This document shows positions 50,840 through 63,905 of a stretch of DNA of 64,000 bases, piece by piece. The stretch's first letter is position 1; every line of letters begins with the position of its first letter. The position numbers and the translations under genes were made by a program. Under the pieces are notes generated by a model, which was not told the origin of the DNA, searched no databases, and was given only the letters and a program-made list of their open reading frames with translations. This stretch comes from Pipra filicauda (lineage: Eukaryota > Chordata > Aves > Passeriformes > Pipridae): contig NW_024104302.1 in NCBI RefSeq assembly GCF_003945595.2, positions 1,506,408 through 1,570,407 on the forward strand, written 5' to 3'.

Positions 50840-53800
50840 ATTAGCACGGAACTCCTTTCATGTGAAAATTTTGTCCAAATATAATTATTTTTTTTTTTAA
50901 GCAGAAAAATCATTTCTATTCTGCTAATCTCTATCAAAATAGGCAGAGGAAGGAAAGGGGAGAAAGAAAAATTGCTGCAGTCCCAGGAGTGGTGGTTATA
51001 AAAGCTCTCCATGGGTTCCTGTGCTTCTTGTTGAACACAATCTTGCTCACACACACCTTCACTTGCCAGATAAGTGACAGTGTATCAACCCTTCACCTTC
51101 CTGTTCCCTAAGAGCATTTTTGCACACTATTCCGCAGGGATATGAGCCCAAAACATATAAAGCTTCTTAGGGAAAAGAATAACCAATATAGGGGAGGTGC
51201 AAAATGCTGTATAAATGCAGGGATGACTGACAATGCAAAATCCAGCCTACACAGAATCATCTCTGCTCTATCTCAGAGCCTTCATCTGAAGGCACATGAT
51301 GAAAGAGCAGAAGAATATTGGACTGAGTCACCCCCTATCCTCAGTGGAAGCCCAGAGAGCTCCAGTTCCAGCCCAGGAAACACTAGGAATGTACCTTTGT
51401 CCTTATAAATCTTTCTGACTGGCTCTCATCTGTGAGATTGTCAGTGGCTGCAGTGTGGCAATCACTGCATTTGGCAGAGCTCTTTGCTACCTGCAGTTTA
51501 ACTCCCAAGCAAGCAGACTGCAATAACACAGCATATTTACTCAGCTGTGCTCCTCCTGTGTATCCTGGGGAGAAAAGGTATGTTCTGGCCCCTTTAATCA
51601 CTTCATTCTTCGCTGGAGTAAACAAGAGGAGCCACAGGGGGTTGTCTTTGCTTGTGAGGTTCTGCTACACACAGGGTTTGCTGCATGAGACACCTTCACT
51701 AAGAGAGCACAAAGTTCCATCACTGGAAGGAGGGGGAGATGAGCTGGGGTGAGTACAGATGGCAGGAGGAATGCAAAAAAAGGACTGAATAATGGTCCCA
51801 ACAATTCCTTTCCATCCCTACCGACAGACCAAGCAGCATCTTCACTGGTACACCCTGTGCTGCACCCGAGGTGGGACAGGACAGGGACTGAAAAGGATGA
51901 GTGGAGTGAGAGTTCCAAGCAAGGCAGAGCTCTGCTGTGTCACTGATGTTGCACACACAGCTTTGCCAGGCCCTGTGCCCCAGCACCTCAGCAGCTTTCA
52001 GAAGGGGCCACTGCAGCCTCTTATAATAAAAGGAAGTGCTCTGAACAGGAGAAAAGTGCTGCAATAACCTGAACGGGCAGCAAAGTTCCCTAAGAAGCAT
52101 CTGGCCAATACATTACCACGAATTTACACTGAAAACTCTGACAAGTGGAATTGGTAGGTGCTTTAAAACATTGTCAGAGTTGGCTGGGAAATTATTGGTT
52201 GTTTTTTTACTTGTGAACAAGTCCTGAAATGCTCTAACACTGACAATTATTATAAGGAAAAACAAAGGCTTATTTCAAAAATTTGTATTATTGTTTTTAA
52301 TTTTGGGCTGCTGTGAAACTGCAGTTTCAAATTTTAATTTCAACTGAGTTCAGAGCTGAGGATTTTTGCACTGTTGCTGCCCTCTACACAGGATACATAC
52401 AGCAGGGGGAATGGGATCTGCTGGGCAGGGAGAGGTGCAGGAGTGCAGGATGTGGCCTTTGAGGCTGTTTCTCTGCATCTGCTGCTCAGGAACCTCATCA
52501 TCCCTGCACTACAGAGCATGCAGAGCTCCCATCTCCAGGGAGGGCAACACATCTGGGCCAGTGGCATATAAGGTACTGAAACATGAAAGGACAAGTGGTG
52601 TTAGTTGGGCCATATAAATATATCTACAGTCAGGAAAAGAAGACACTACTTACTTCTTCAGAACAGAGAGTGGACTATTCTGTGAGGCACAATTATGTGA
52701 CTTGAAATGGCTTTTAAAAAGTGAATTTAAAATTAATTTCATATCTAACATGTATTATGTCTGTCTGTCTTTAAGTTTTCAGTATGACACACACCAATTT
52801 GTCTGGCACAGCATCATGAGCCCCACCCCAGCAAGGGCTCCATTCAGAAAATGTCCAGTGCTCCAAATGGATGAGTCACTTCTTCTCCTCACTAAGCACC
52901 AAGTTCTCTCTGGCAAAGCCTACTTGGCCAAACACCAGGACTAAACAGCTTTTAAAGAAAACAAAGAAAAATTCTGATAAAGTAGGATCCTCTTTTCAGA
53001 CTTCCAGAATCTGAATTTTTAACATGATTACTACAGGAAGAAATATCTCAGGTCCTGCAGCTCTATGACCTTCCAGTCCCAAGGCAGGTTCTTTAGAAAA
53101 CACGTTTTCTCAAGCTGTAATTCCATGAATTTTTATTACCACTTTTAAAAAGAGTAGAAGTTACACGTTTCCCACACGGTCTCCCAGTGTTCATAAGCTT
53201 TCTCCCCCCATCCCTTTCCTGCTTACATGCAATAAAAGTCAGAGGTAGCAAGTGAAGACAAAAGCAAAAGGGGCTAAGTGTCCCAGGGGGCAGATTTGCT
53301 GTATTACTTCCAATACTTTTCAAATTGGAAATGTGGAAACACATTTGACTCATGCTTCTATTTCTACACGGCTGTTCTTTGCTTCTCAACTGTGATTCAT
53401 GTGCAAGAATGAAGTCTATATTGATTGATCAAGATCTAGCTCTGCATAACTAATCTTCCTAGATACTAGACTTATTTTACATCACTGAATTTCTCTTAAT
53501 TTTTATGTAATGAATGTGGGTGGCAGATGACCTAGCATTTTAAAAAAATATTTTACAAAGTAATTGAACCAAATTAATCCTACCTGGAATTTAATGCATA
53601 GCATATTCTATATTATCTGATTTTCAGGAGGTCTGCATTAATAATTTCTTTCAAAATGCTTTTTCTCATTTTGTTGTAATTTAATTATGTCCCCATGACT
53701 GTTGGATCCCTGTGTAGCTTCTCAGGAAATTACTCTGATGTGTCAGAAGAGGCAAGGTAGAGAGTCTCCTTTTTGTCTTCTGGTCTTAACAATTAATCAC

Positions 53801-53930
53801 AGTTGTCTAAAGACAACAGAAAGTTGATTTTCAGACCAAAAAAAAAAAAAGAATTCTATGAAAAATGGATTAAATTTTTCCCCCAAATTTGGTTGGGTGT
53901 ATATTTTGAATTTGGGTGCCAGAAAACCCA
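50840..53930. other. MEOX1-ETV4 intergenic region, later part
   Basis: No recognisable exon or repeat family. A non-repetitive AT-rich stretch at about 53540-53700 has clustered TAAT words and could be a conserved element, but this is only a compositional impression. Confidence 0.35.
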
Positions 53931-53944
53931 TTCCTTCATAATGC

Positions 53945-54320
53945 ACTCCCGGGTCCATCAAGTTCATCTTCTGTGCTGTCCCGGGCTCAGGATGCCACGC
54001 CAAGGGTTCTAAATGTACAAAAAAGCTGAGTGATAATTCCAGGCGGGGGGAAAATGAGTTCCAAGTGTTGCAGGATGAGTCTGTCGCTGGAGTACTGACT
54101 CCCACCATCACCACCCGCATTGCTGGATACTCTGCAATTCTGCTGAGAACTTCTCGGCTGAGCCTGAACTCTCCCGCCGCATCCCCGACTCTCCCGCCGC
54201 ATTCCCGGGGCTCCCGCCGCATTCCCGCCCGGATCATCCTCCTTTCCCGGTTCGCCCCCTGCTGGGTCTCGCCGGGGATGCCCTTTCTGGCACGGCGGCA
54301 GCTGGAGGGTTAAAAGTCTG
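53945..54320. promoter_or_regulatory. Small GC/CpG-rich patch with CCCGCCGCAT repeats
   Basis: A CpG-enriched island within AT-rich intergenic DNA. It includes three near-copies of a roughly 20-bp unit containing CTCCCGCCGCATTCCCG at about 54168-54228. It could be a minor CpG island, for a distal promoter or non-coding transcript, or a remnant repeat. No splice-supported exon is recognisable. Confidence 0.35.
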
Positions 54321-54329
54321 CTCCGAGTT

Positions 54330-57045
54330 TTGTGGCTTCTTTCCAAAAGGTTTCAGTTAACACCAAAGGTCTCCTTAAAGCTCCCTCACTTTAATAGATT
54401 TTTCCCATTGAGTTCTCACTTTATAGACTATCATTTCCTTTTCTGCAGGGGAGCTATTTTCTGGGTCACTGATCCAACCAACTTAAAAGGGATTTCATTG
54501 ATTAGATTTTATGGGTGGTTACTTCAACCATAATGTCACAAGTTGCTCGTACCTGTTAACAGCTGTGAGTCTTGCTTTGGTACCCTGTCTCTGGACATCT
54601 ACAAGTGAAGGCAGGTTCCCCTCTCCTGCCCTGATTGAGTGTTTGTTAATTACTAACACATTCTTTATCCTGTTACTGCCTCAGCTGCTTTTGTCCTTTT
54701 ACATTTCAGTGCCCCAGATCAGCTGCATGGCGAAGTGTTACTGATAAAATCCCCTGTTTGTGACATGTGGCACCTTATTCCCTTCCTGTCTCTGTGTCCT
54801 GCAGTCACACAAATATCCCACAAATACCTGAAGCACTGCACACCAGCCTCCATCACATGAACAAAGCCAGGAGATCACCACTTTCGAGGCAAAACTGAGC
54901 AGAGTGTTTTAAAGCAGAATTTTAATTTATTTTAATTTTTTTTTATTTAAGTGAAAAATGAGGAATAGAGCAAATAAAGGGAAAGAAAGCAGGGCTTGCA
55001 GGCAGTGGACTTGCAAGCAGGATTCCTGCATGTCAGTGCCTGCCCCATTTCCTCTCTCAGTCCCAGGGACAGACTGGGGAGCTGCCTGTGTGCACAGCAT
55101 GCTCCTGATCTGCTCTGGAGGATGATCTCTAGGACACCATGGTAGTTTAGTTTTTGGGACTTGTTTCTGAGCTTCATGACAGTGCAGGGCAGGACCCCAG
55201 TGAAAGTACAAGACATGCTAAATAAGCAGAAGAGGTGAAACTACCTGTACATAGTATAAAATCTATGAGCACCAGCAAGTGCAGAGTCATCTTCACAGAT
55301 TTTAAGAGACTGATTCTTAAGAGCAACAATGGAAGTGATTTGTGACTTACTACTTCCAGTTTAATTTCCTTTCCTCTAAAACAGTTGCTTTCCTGGCCAG
55401 AAAATATTTGCTCCTCTTTGTGCTAAACAAAGTGCAATGTGCTTAAAAGAAAGGATCTCATTTTCTTCCAGCTTCTTTCAGAAAACACCCGACTGAGAGC
55501 CCAGGAGGGTTTGCAGATTCGTGAGTACTCTCAGAAAGGATCTGGATGGCAGTGGCAGGGCTGGTACAAAACTGCATGGCTCCACTGCCAGTGCCAGTGG
55601 AGCAACCTCTCTGCTTCTCCCATTTCCAGGATCCAATTCTGAAGCACTTTTGCTTCCTACATCACTGTCACGAGGAGCACTAAACGTGATCTTGCAGCAT
55701 CAAGCCTTGGAAGCTGAAGTACAGAGAAATTCCCTGTCATTCTCTTCATGTCCCTTCACAGGACACAAGGAAAATTAATTGAGGGTAACAGTCTACTGCT
55801 CATTCCCTTTTCCCTAGAAGACATGGCCCATTCTCAGCACTTCATCTCCATACATCCTGTGCAGAGATTCCTCTATTTGCTCTTACAACTGCCCTGGTAC
55901 ATTATAGCAATATGACCATCAATTAACAGCACACTCTGTCACAATAAAGAAGCCACCCAACCTTATATAACTCTTTTTAATTGTTTTCTTACATTATAGC
56001 ATTTTGCTAAACTTATTCTGCCATAATTCACATAATTTAATTTCTCAAAGTGCTAATAATTTAATTGCTTCCTTCCTGCAGACAGAGTGCCTGAACTGCC
56101 TTCTCTCATTCAGAACATTATAAAAAGTGGCTGTCATGAATACTTAAAAGGGGTATTTTATTCACGAGACCTTACACAGAATCGCTCTCTCCAGAGTCTG
56201 TGTTGTGTTTCAGGCAGCCACAAGGTGCAAGAAACCTACCCAGGCACTCCCTTGCATCCTGGGACTATCCTCAGTAAGTTTGGACTCCAGTGATGCATTT
56301 AACCACATGTACAGTGTTTGGGGATGTGGGAGCAGCTGCTGGATGTAAACTTCCTGACAGTTCTGCACGTGCCATTCTGCTCCCACTGACATGTCAGAGC
56401 TGTGTGTCAGCCAGGTTTCCTGGCACAGTGGGGAGCTGTAGCCTACCAGCAGAAGAATCAAAACTGTGTATTGACCAGGTACTTAAACATCACAGACACC
56501 CCCTTCCCAAAGCAGTGCAGTGAACTGGGGGTGTGAGCTATAGCAAAAACATCAAAAATGTACGGGTTCCATTTAGCCTTAGGGATGACTTTCCCCTTGT
56601 CTTCTTTTAGTCTTGACTACCTATTTCTCTTCCAGGAGATGACATTCCATGAACAATTATTGTATCGTCACCAGGTCTCACCTGTCACTGATGTTTTTGG
56701 CAGGAAAAAATAGGATCTATAAATGTTAAATATCATCTTGGAACTTTAAAGGAGAAATTTTGGAAAAAAAAAACAGGATGCATGCACATGACCCAGGAGA
56801 CAGTGACAGTGCCTGGCAGGTGGAAAAGCAAAACCACTTTTTTCGGTGTGCAAATCCCAGGACTGGAATTTATTTTTTTTTTTAATGTTCTTGTCCTTTA
56901 ACACTGGTATGAGTAAAACTGATTTTGGCAGCCAGGGCTTTAGTTATTCTTTCTCCAGCTCCATGAGTGTGATTTTTTTCCAGTCCTTGTCGAAGCTTCC
57001 CCGGAACAGAACTGAACATACCTGAAGAGTGTTTGAAAATGACTG
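54330..57045. other. Intergenic region upstream of the ETV4 CpG island
   Basis: AT-rich, without recognisable exons. Non-repetitive AT-rich sequence at about 55920-56070 with several TAATT words could be a conserved element. Nothing definite seen. Confidence 0.35.
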
Positions 57046-57049
57046 CAGC

Positions 57050-57744
57050 GTGCGTGAGAAGGGGCAGGGCCGCCAAGGGAGCCCGAGAGTGCGGGCTGAG
57101 CAACTCCTGCGCTCGCAGCGGGCCCGGGGGAGCGCCCGTGCGGCCGCTATGAATGAACTCCGGGAGATTTTTCTTTTTTTTATGAATGGGAGCTCCGCGA
57201 GGGGGGAGGGGGGGGTGAATGGCAGAGCTCTGCGATGTGATTGGTCGCCTAGGGTGAAGCTCCTCCCACTCCCCAGCGGGCGAGGGCCGGAGCGAGCTGG
57301 GATTGGCGGGCGTGCCCCGACACGGGGCTCCATTCACAAATTCGGTGAAACAAAGGAGCGGCGAGCGGGGCCCGTGCGAGCGGGGCCAATGGGCGGCCGC
57401 CCCCGGGCCCACGGAGGCCTGAGCGCGGGGCGGGGCCGCTCGGGGCTCCGCGGGGGCTGAGGGACCGCGGGGGAACCCACCGGACCCGACCCGACCCGAC
57501 CCGACCCGATCCGCCGGGCGGGGCTTCTGTCCCGGGGCTGGCGGGCTCGGTCCCGACTCGTATCCCAAGTTTCGGCAACTGCGCCTCTCACGGGCGGCGG
57601 GAGAGCCCGGGAGCGGCCGATCGCGGTCCCGCCGCGGCTGCGGAGCGCGGCCGGTGCGGACCCCCCCGAGCGGGCCGGCCCGCCGCTCCCCGCCCCCTGT
57701 GCTGTCCCCGGGCGCCCGAGGAGCGCGGGCAGTGCCCGGGCAGG
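57050..57744 (+). promoter_or_regulatory. ETV4 CpG-island promoter and 5' UTR
   Basis: Dense CpG and GC content starts near 57050 and runs past exon 1. Three CCAAT boxes are visible: two inverted (ATTGG at 57240 and 57302) and one direct (CCAAT at 57386). Several GC boxes (GGGGCGG) lie nearby, for example at 57427-57436. A TATA-less CpG-island promoter is expected for ETV4. The start site probably lies between about 57400 and 57600. Confidence 0.65.
57484..57510. repeat. (CCCGA)5 pentamer run
   Basis: Five consecutive CCCGA units (ACCCGACCCGACCCGACCCG and onward) in the ETV4 promoter or 5' UTR. CpG-rich short tandem repeat. Confidence 0.9.
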
Positions 57745-60700
57745 ATGAAGGGGTACCTGGACCAGCAGGTGCCGTTCACGTTCCCGCAGGTGAGTGGCGG
57801 CTTCGCCGGGCCGGGGTTCCGCGCTGGGCTCCCCTCCGGCCGCGGACTCCGCGCTGATCTGCTCCTCCCGTCGCAGCCCCCGGGCCAGGCGGTGTCCGGC
57901 GGCGGAGCTGTGCAGGGCGCTGGGAAGATTCCCGGTGAGCCGGGGGTGCCGCCGGCGCAGGACTCGGAAGGTGAGAGGGTCTGAGGGTGGAGGGAGGGAT
58001 GGTGGAGGCGTCTGGGCAGTGACCGGGTCCTCCCCCTGCGCCTCCGTCCCCACCTCCTGGTTCCGCCGGCACCGCCGGGGCTGGAGCAGCCCCTCGTCCC
58101 TCCCCGGTGCTCCGCTGAGAATCCTTTCCCTTCTCCTGCAGAGCTCTTCCAGGACTTGAGCCAGCTCCAGGAGACCTGGCTGACTGAAGGTAGGCTCCTT
58201 CCCTTTGCTCCGTTTGGTTTTGCTCAGCTTTGAGTTGTTTGTCTTGCGAGGTTTGTCCTGCTCCTTTGCTGTGTTTGCCTGGCTCCAAACAAAAGTGGTT
58301 TTTTCGGGCTTGCCAACCTCTGGCTTGAGTAAATGAAGACGCTGAATGACACCATTGTGCTGGGCATTTGCTTATGAATGGAACTTGGCTGCTGGCCCGC
58401 TTTCCTGGGTACAATTTTCGTTTTAGGCTATTTGTAACTGGTTCGATTTTATGCTAATTTGTCACTTATCTTTGTTGTTTGCCAGAACGTCGGTATTTTC
58501 TTAAACAATAAAGTATTCTTTTAATTTGGGGAACAAAATGTTTCTCTCTCTTTTTTGTTTGTTTGGTTTTTTTTGTTTGGTTTTTTTTTTAATAATACTT
58601 TGTGGGGAACTTCCTGGAATTAGCACTTTTCAGTTTGGTGTCTAAATTGTTTTGCCTTTGAACCTCAAGGAAAACTTAATTCATTTAGAATTAATTCCAT
58701 TAATTCTAAATGAAACTAGTTTTAAACAGAGTAGTGAACTTACTCAATTCCAGTACTGTAGATGATCCGTTTCCTAGAAAAAGAGAAAGAGGTGATCTGC
58801 TTTTATACCAGATTAGGAAAGGATAATGCAAACCTTATTGAATGGGTTTGGAATATAGGCAGAGGTCTTTTTTTTATTATTATTTTATTTATTTTGCATA
58901 GCCCATAGCATGTGGTCAGAGTCCAAGTGAAATCCTTGAGAAATTCAATATGTGCTTTAATATTCTAGCTTATGATTTCAGACCACATATAGGGGAACTG
59001 GTTTCTCCCACGGCGACTCCCATTTCCAGACTTTTTAACAAGAAAAGTGACTCTCTGAAGCAAACTATTTTTGTTTTTCTGTATTCACCTGTATGCCAAA
59101 ACATTTTCCTGAATGGTGAAAATATTTTTAATAATGTCTTTTGCATGTCTCCATGTTAGCATTTGTTCATGAGATGAAGGCAATAGATCACTTAAGAGTA
59201 TCTTCCTAAACAATGCAGAAGAAAAAGCAAAAATATGAAATATGTTATTTATTCTCTTCCACATTTAGTTAAAAAATTCAGCTTTTTTTTTTCCATAGTT
59301 CTTGGTGTTGTCTATTGTTAATTTTGAAATAAAAGAGAAACAAACCTAGGAAGGAAGCAAACTGGAAATCAGCAATCAGGCTAAAAGGTTAATGAATTTA
59401 AACCACATATACATCTGTGTATGTGTGTATATGTGTCACTATATATATTTGTGTGATTTCAGTCATAGGGATCTCTCTTTTTTATCTTTTCAGAGTATTT
59501 TTAATAGTGTCAATTAACACCTGACTTCTCATTTTCCAAGAATAATTCTGCATATAGATGGCTCTTAAAAGAAACATATGCTGAAAAATCCCAGGCTTCT
59601 TACTAAAAATCTAAAGTTTTCCTCTGCACCATTTCTAACAGAATCTGGTGGACTGCACTGGGGTGAAGCTGGCAGTTGCTAACTGTGCTAACTGTGTGGA
59701 AGTAGTTTCGAGCCAAATAATTTATAAAAGTGCTTCAGCATTCAGAGAAACAAACAAAAAAAAAATCTACCCTGAAGAAAAGTGGCAGAGGCAGGTCCCT
59801 GTGCTGGCTGAGAGGTGGAGATCCACATCTCTGGGTGTCCTTGGGCAGAACACAAGCCCTTGTGCTCTGGCTCTTGAAAGCAGGGTGGGAAATGGGGGAC
59901 CTGTGTCGATGCCTGAGTGACTGAAACAAGACTTTTAAATATAGGTGCTGGTTTGGGGAGAACAAGAAAACCTCTGTCCGTATTGCAACTATATGAAGTA
60001 GACTATGAACATAAAAATTGAAATTTTCTTCTGGCAATTTTCACTTTAGCCTTCCTAGTACAGGTCTGTAGCTGCCTGCAAACATCCCTGCCCAGCAGTG
60101 AGGCTGTGTGCTCTCATTTCAGCCTTGCCCTTCATTTCACATCTCCTCTGTGGCCTATTGCTTTCAGCATGTAATTCTCTTAATGAGATCCTCAGCAGTG
60201 CCACAGAGCCTCAGGGACACAGGCTGCAAAACCCAAACTCGGCTCATACAATGTGATCCTTGGTCACTTCTTCTATTTCAATGTTGCTTTTTAAAGACAA
60301 TTCATAGAATGAATTTTCTAGGTGTTTTTTCCTCCGTTCCCCACATTTTATTGTTTATAGTTCCAGTTTGTTTGTTGTCATACAGGTCAGTGTGAAGAGC
60401 TTGGTTAGTTCCAATCTGATTCTCTGCCTGTTAGTGTAGTGTTATTCCCTGAGGTTTATTTTTGGCATGTCTTGTCTAGGTTAGCTTCAAGTGACTGAGA
60501 TTAGTGGGCTTCCATTCCTTATGTCCCTTAACTTTGACTATATCACATTTGCTTCAGAGCAAAGTTTTGCTCTAGAGGGAGTGCAATCTGTTGTCCACTC
60601 TGCAATAAGAGAAATTGCAGGTTTGTCTGTTATACACTGGCAGCAGCATTTCTTTCAGCAATAGAAGCAGACTTTATCAAATAACAATCTGCTGCAAGCT

Positions 60701-63700
60701 CTCCCTTCCCTGCACTAGAAGGGATGTAAAAGTAATTGTTAGAAGTAATAAAATATTCTAACACAGTATGTGCTGTGGTTAAGGTTCTCTCCCCGCAGTT
60801 TCTCCCAGGACACACCACTATTCATTAATCCCAAAGGGAAACTATCCTTAGTCACTAAAGCCATCCCAGCAGAAAGCTCAGTTCTTTCCTGCATAGACTT
60901 ATTTCTGCTGTACTGTTAATTATACTGTACAAAGTGCCAAAACTAATTCTTCATCTCTCTCTCTCTGTGTCTCTCTCTCTCTCTGTCTCTCGTCTCTCCT
61001 GACAGCTCAGGTTCCAGACAGTGATGAGCAGTTTGTGCCTGACTTTCACTCAGAAAACTGTAAGTAGCACGGGGAAGATCACATGTCTCAGGGGAGAAAG
61101 GCAAACTCAAATTTTGGTGCCTTTCCTGTGCTGATACCTCTCTGTCCAGAGCAGTTTCCCCAATGAAAACTGAAATGAAACACTTTTACTGGTTGCTCTT
61201 GTTTACCTCCTTTCCCTGGACTTGGCCCTGCAGCACAGCTGGGCTTGGTCTCTGAGTCATATATCTCATTTCTTCCTCTTTTTGACCCGGAACTGAGGAT
61301 GGGCCCGTGTTTCACTCTGAGTGAATTCATGAGTCAGTTGTAATGTAATAGCCTGTTCCAGCTATAAGGGTCTGGAAAGCATTGGCTGCTCCTAACATAT
61401 CCAGCTTCTTGAAATTTCCACAGAGGTCAGTGCACTGGAGAGAACTTATTTTTTTTACCCTCGAGACTCAGCTGACCAATCAGCATTTTTAGATGGATTG
61501 TATATATCTGTTTGCTTCATACATTTAAAAGGGTTGCTAGAGACAGGGAAATGGGTGCCCCACACACAGAAAGACTCTTTTCTCTTCTAGCCCTTCCCTG
61601 GGCCTGTTTGCACAGATGCAGGAGTGTCATGCTCAGAATACTGAATCCATCCCAGGTGTGGAGAGATCGCTGGGTCAGCACACTCAGCCCTCTCTCCATC
61701 TGGACACAGTGCCCAGAGCTGTTTGTGAACAGGTCCCTCTGCTCTGACTGACGGCAGCCACAGGATCAACCACAGGAGCCAGTTGTGCCTGAGGAGCAGT
61801 AGGAGCCAGAAACAACAGGAGGCTCTGTGATCTTGTGGATTTATGCAATATATATAGTAGTATTTTCCCACAGAAAGCCTTAAACTTTTGTAATCGCTGT
61901 GTCTACAAAAACCTTACATTTATTTTCCTGTAGGAGAAACTGTACTATCAGGACATCTCCAACGTGTCATCATATTAGTGTATTATAATTCAATGCAGTG
62001 CTACATAATAATACTACTCACAAGACATGGTTCCCAGGTATGGCAAAGACCACTTTGCATGATGCAAATCAAAAGTTCGCTTTAATGTTCTGAAAAATAA
62101 TGTGCAAGCTACACCTTATAACAGAAAATGTCTGTCCCAGCCCTGAATAGCTTAGGACATACCCACTCTAATTCCTTTTCAGAGTGCTCTGGATCATCAC
62201 AGAGTATGTTAACACTACCTTAGATTTGCTCTTTTAAGGCTGATGTGTCATACACACTTCACTAAATCCAGGGCAGCGCTCAGGGAAGTCCAGTGAGCAG
62301 CTGTGCATGTTGGCATTTTGTTTCTTTCAGAGCCACCTGAACAAGGACAAGGTGGTGGCATCTCCACTGACAATTCACTGGCAGATAATCGTAGCTGTCT
62401 ATAAAGAAGAAAAGTGTCAACTTGATCTTTCCTTTCCCTCCCGCAGTAGCTTTTCACAGTCCTCCTGCTCAGATCAAAAAGGAGCCGCAGAGCCCCTCAG
62501 AAGCCCCCCTGTCCTGCAGCCACGAGCAGCCCTTCCAGCAGCACAGTGAGCAGTGCCTTTACACCAGGTAACGTGGCTTACACAGGGGAGAGGCAGGAGC
62601 TGTTCTGAAACAAAGTGCTACTGCATTATCTAATAGTGGAGTGTGTGCCAACAGCCCTGCCTGTGTGCTCAGTCCAGACCAACGGGTGGGTCAGCTCAGA
62701 CAGCCAGTTGCTGCTCTGGGCAGCTCAGAGCTGAGCAGGGTGGGTCTGGGCTTGCCTCTTTTTTCTCCTCCCTAGTGCTGTTCCTCGTCTGTCTTCATGC
62801 TGAGCACAATCTTGACATCTACCACATGCCTCCCCCCCTTGCTTTCCAAAATCTGTCCCACACCACTGCCCATAGTGCCAAGCCCTTGCCTGAGCTCTAG
62901 TGTGGCTTCTTCAGCACAGACACCTTCCCTGGTTTTCTACCTGCTGTTGTGTGTGGGGTCAACTAACAATCAGAGAGCAGGGTGTTTATGCTGGGATTTT
63001 GTCAGCCTAGGTGGCTGCACAGAGGGACAGCATGTTTGCCTTTGATATACTGTTCCCAGGTGCTGCCACAAGTCCTTCTAGGAGAGCTGTAATGCTCCAA
63101 TATCTGTCTGACTGTTGCAGTGCCTATGATCAACCCAGACGAGTCGGAATCAAGTCCCCCAGCCCAGGAATCCTGACACAGTCACCACTCCAACAGTTCC
63201 CTAGACAGGACAGGAGCTTCCCAAGCCCTGTGGGGCCACCCCACTCCACATCCAGCTGTGGATACCTCAATGAAAACGGGTGAGTTACTGCCAGGAGGAG
63301 GCAGCCACTGGCAAGAAGGATTGCCCTCCTGGGTGGTTCAGGGAGGAAGGGCTGCAGCATCCAGATGGAAGTGCTCTGTTTACAGTGAGCACAGGATCCC
63401 CTCCCATGGGATCCACTGCTGCTGCCTGGGGTTCAAAGTCCATAACCCTACCCCTGCTAGATTCTGTGAATGATGGGCTGTACAGCAGCTACCCTTGGAA
63501 ACACCCTTCACTGGGGTCCCTTCTTCCCCCAGCTGTGAGTGAGCTCCTACAGCCCTAGTGAGAGGCTGAGGAAGTTTCTGTCCCTCAACCAGCCCCCCAC
63601 CAGGGCTGAAACCAGGGGGGCCAAGAAAGCAGCCATCTCATGTCCTCTCCCTTCTTCCAGCTCTGCCTATCAGCCACCTGTGGAGATGTGCCATTCCTTC

Positions 63701-63905
63701 CCCTCCTCCCAAGGCGTGGCCCAGGAAGACCCCATTGCCTACCAGTGCCAGATGCCCAAGCCCTGCCTCCAGTACCCTCATCAGGGCTTCAAACAGGAGC
63801 ACCACGACCCACGATACGAGCAAGAAAGCCAGGCAGGCAGCAGCCACCAGTACCCAGCAGCTGTGGTGGTGAAGCAGGAGCAGGTGGACTACATGTACGA
63901 CTCAG
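57745..63905 (+). CDS. ETV4: ETS variant transcription factor 4 (PEA3), 5' seven exons, runs off the window
   Basis: PEA3-subfamily ETS activator downstream of FGF/ERK signalling. Coding exons are 57745-57789, 57877-57970, 58142-58189, 61006-61059, 62447-62567, 63121-63279 and 63661-63905. All have AG/GT borders and consistent phase, giving 255 residues plus one base so far. The start MKGYLDQQVPFTF matches human ETV4 from its internal Met (human begins MERRMKAGYLDQQ). The acidic activation domain (ELFQDLSQLQETWL, then VPDSDEQFVPDFHSEN) spans about 47-80. Three SUMO-type sites of pattern psi-K-x-E are visible: IKKE (90-93), FKQE (217-220) and VKQE (244-247). The conserved QCLY, AYD and IKSP/QSPLQ segments follow. 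Exon 2 is shorter and more Gly/Pro-rich than in human. The ETS domain and 3' end lie beyond 64000. Confidence 0.95.
60952..61005 (+). repeat. (CT)n polypyrimidine tract at the ETV4 exon 4 acceptor
   Basis: A CT-repeat of roughly 45 bp, interrupted by GTGT and GTCTCTCG, runs directly into the CCTGACAG acceptor of ETV4 exon 4. It serves as an unusually long polypyrimidine tract and is likely length-variable. Confidence 0.85.

Noticed and set aside
53797..54237. 146-codon minus-strand open frame
   Set aside because: It begins in the GC-rich CCCGCCGCAT repeat and ends in low-complexity Phe codons; no family resemblance.
57334..58053. 239-codon minus-strand open frame opposite ETV4 exons 1-2
   Set aside because: Arg/Pro/Ala composition is typical of antisense CpG-island frames; the splice-consistent ETV4 exons are on the plus strand.
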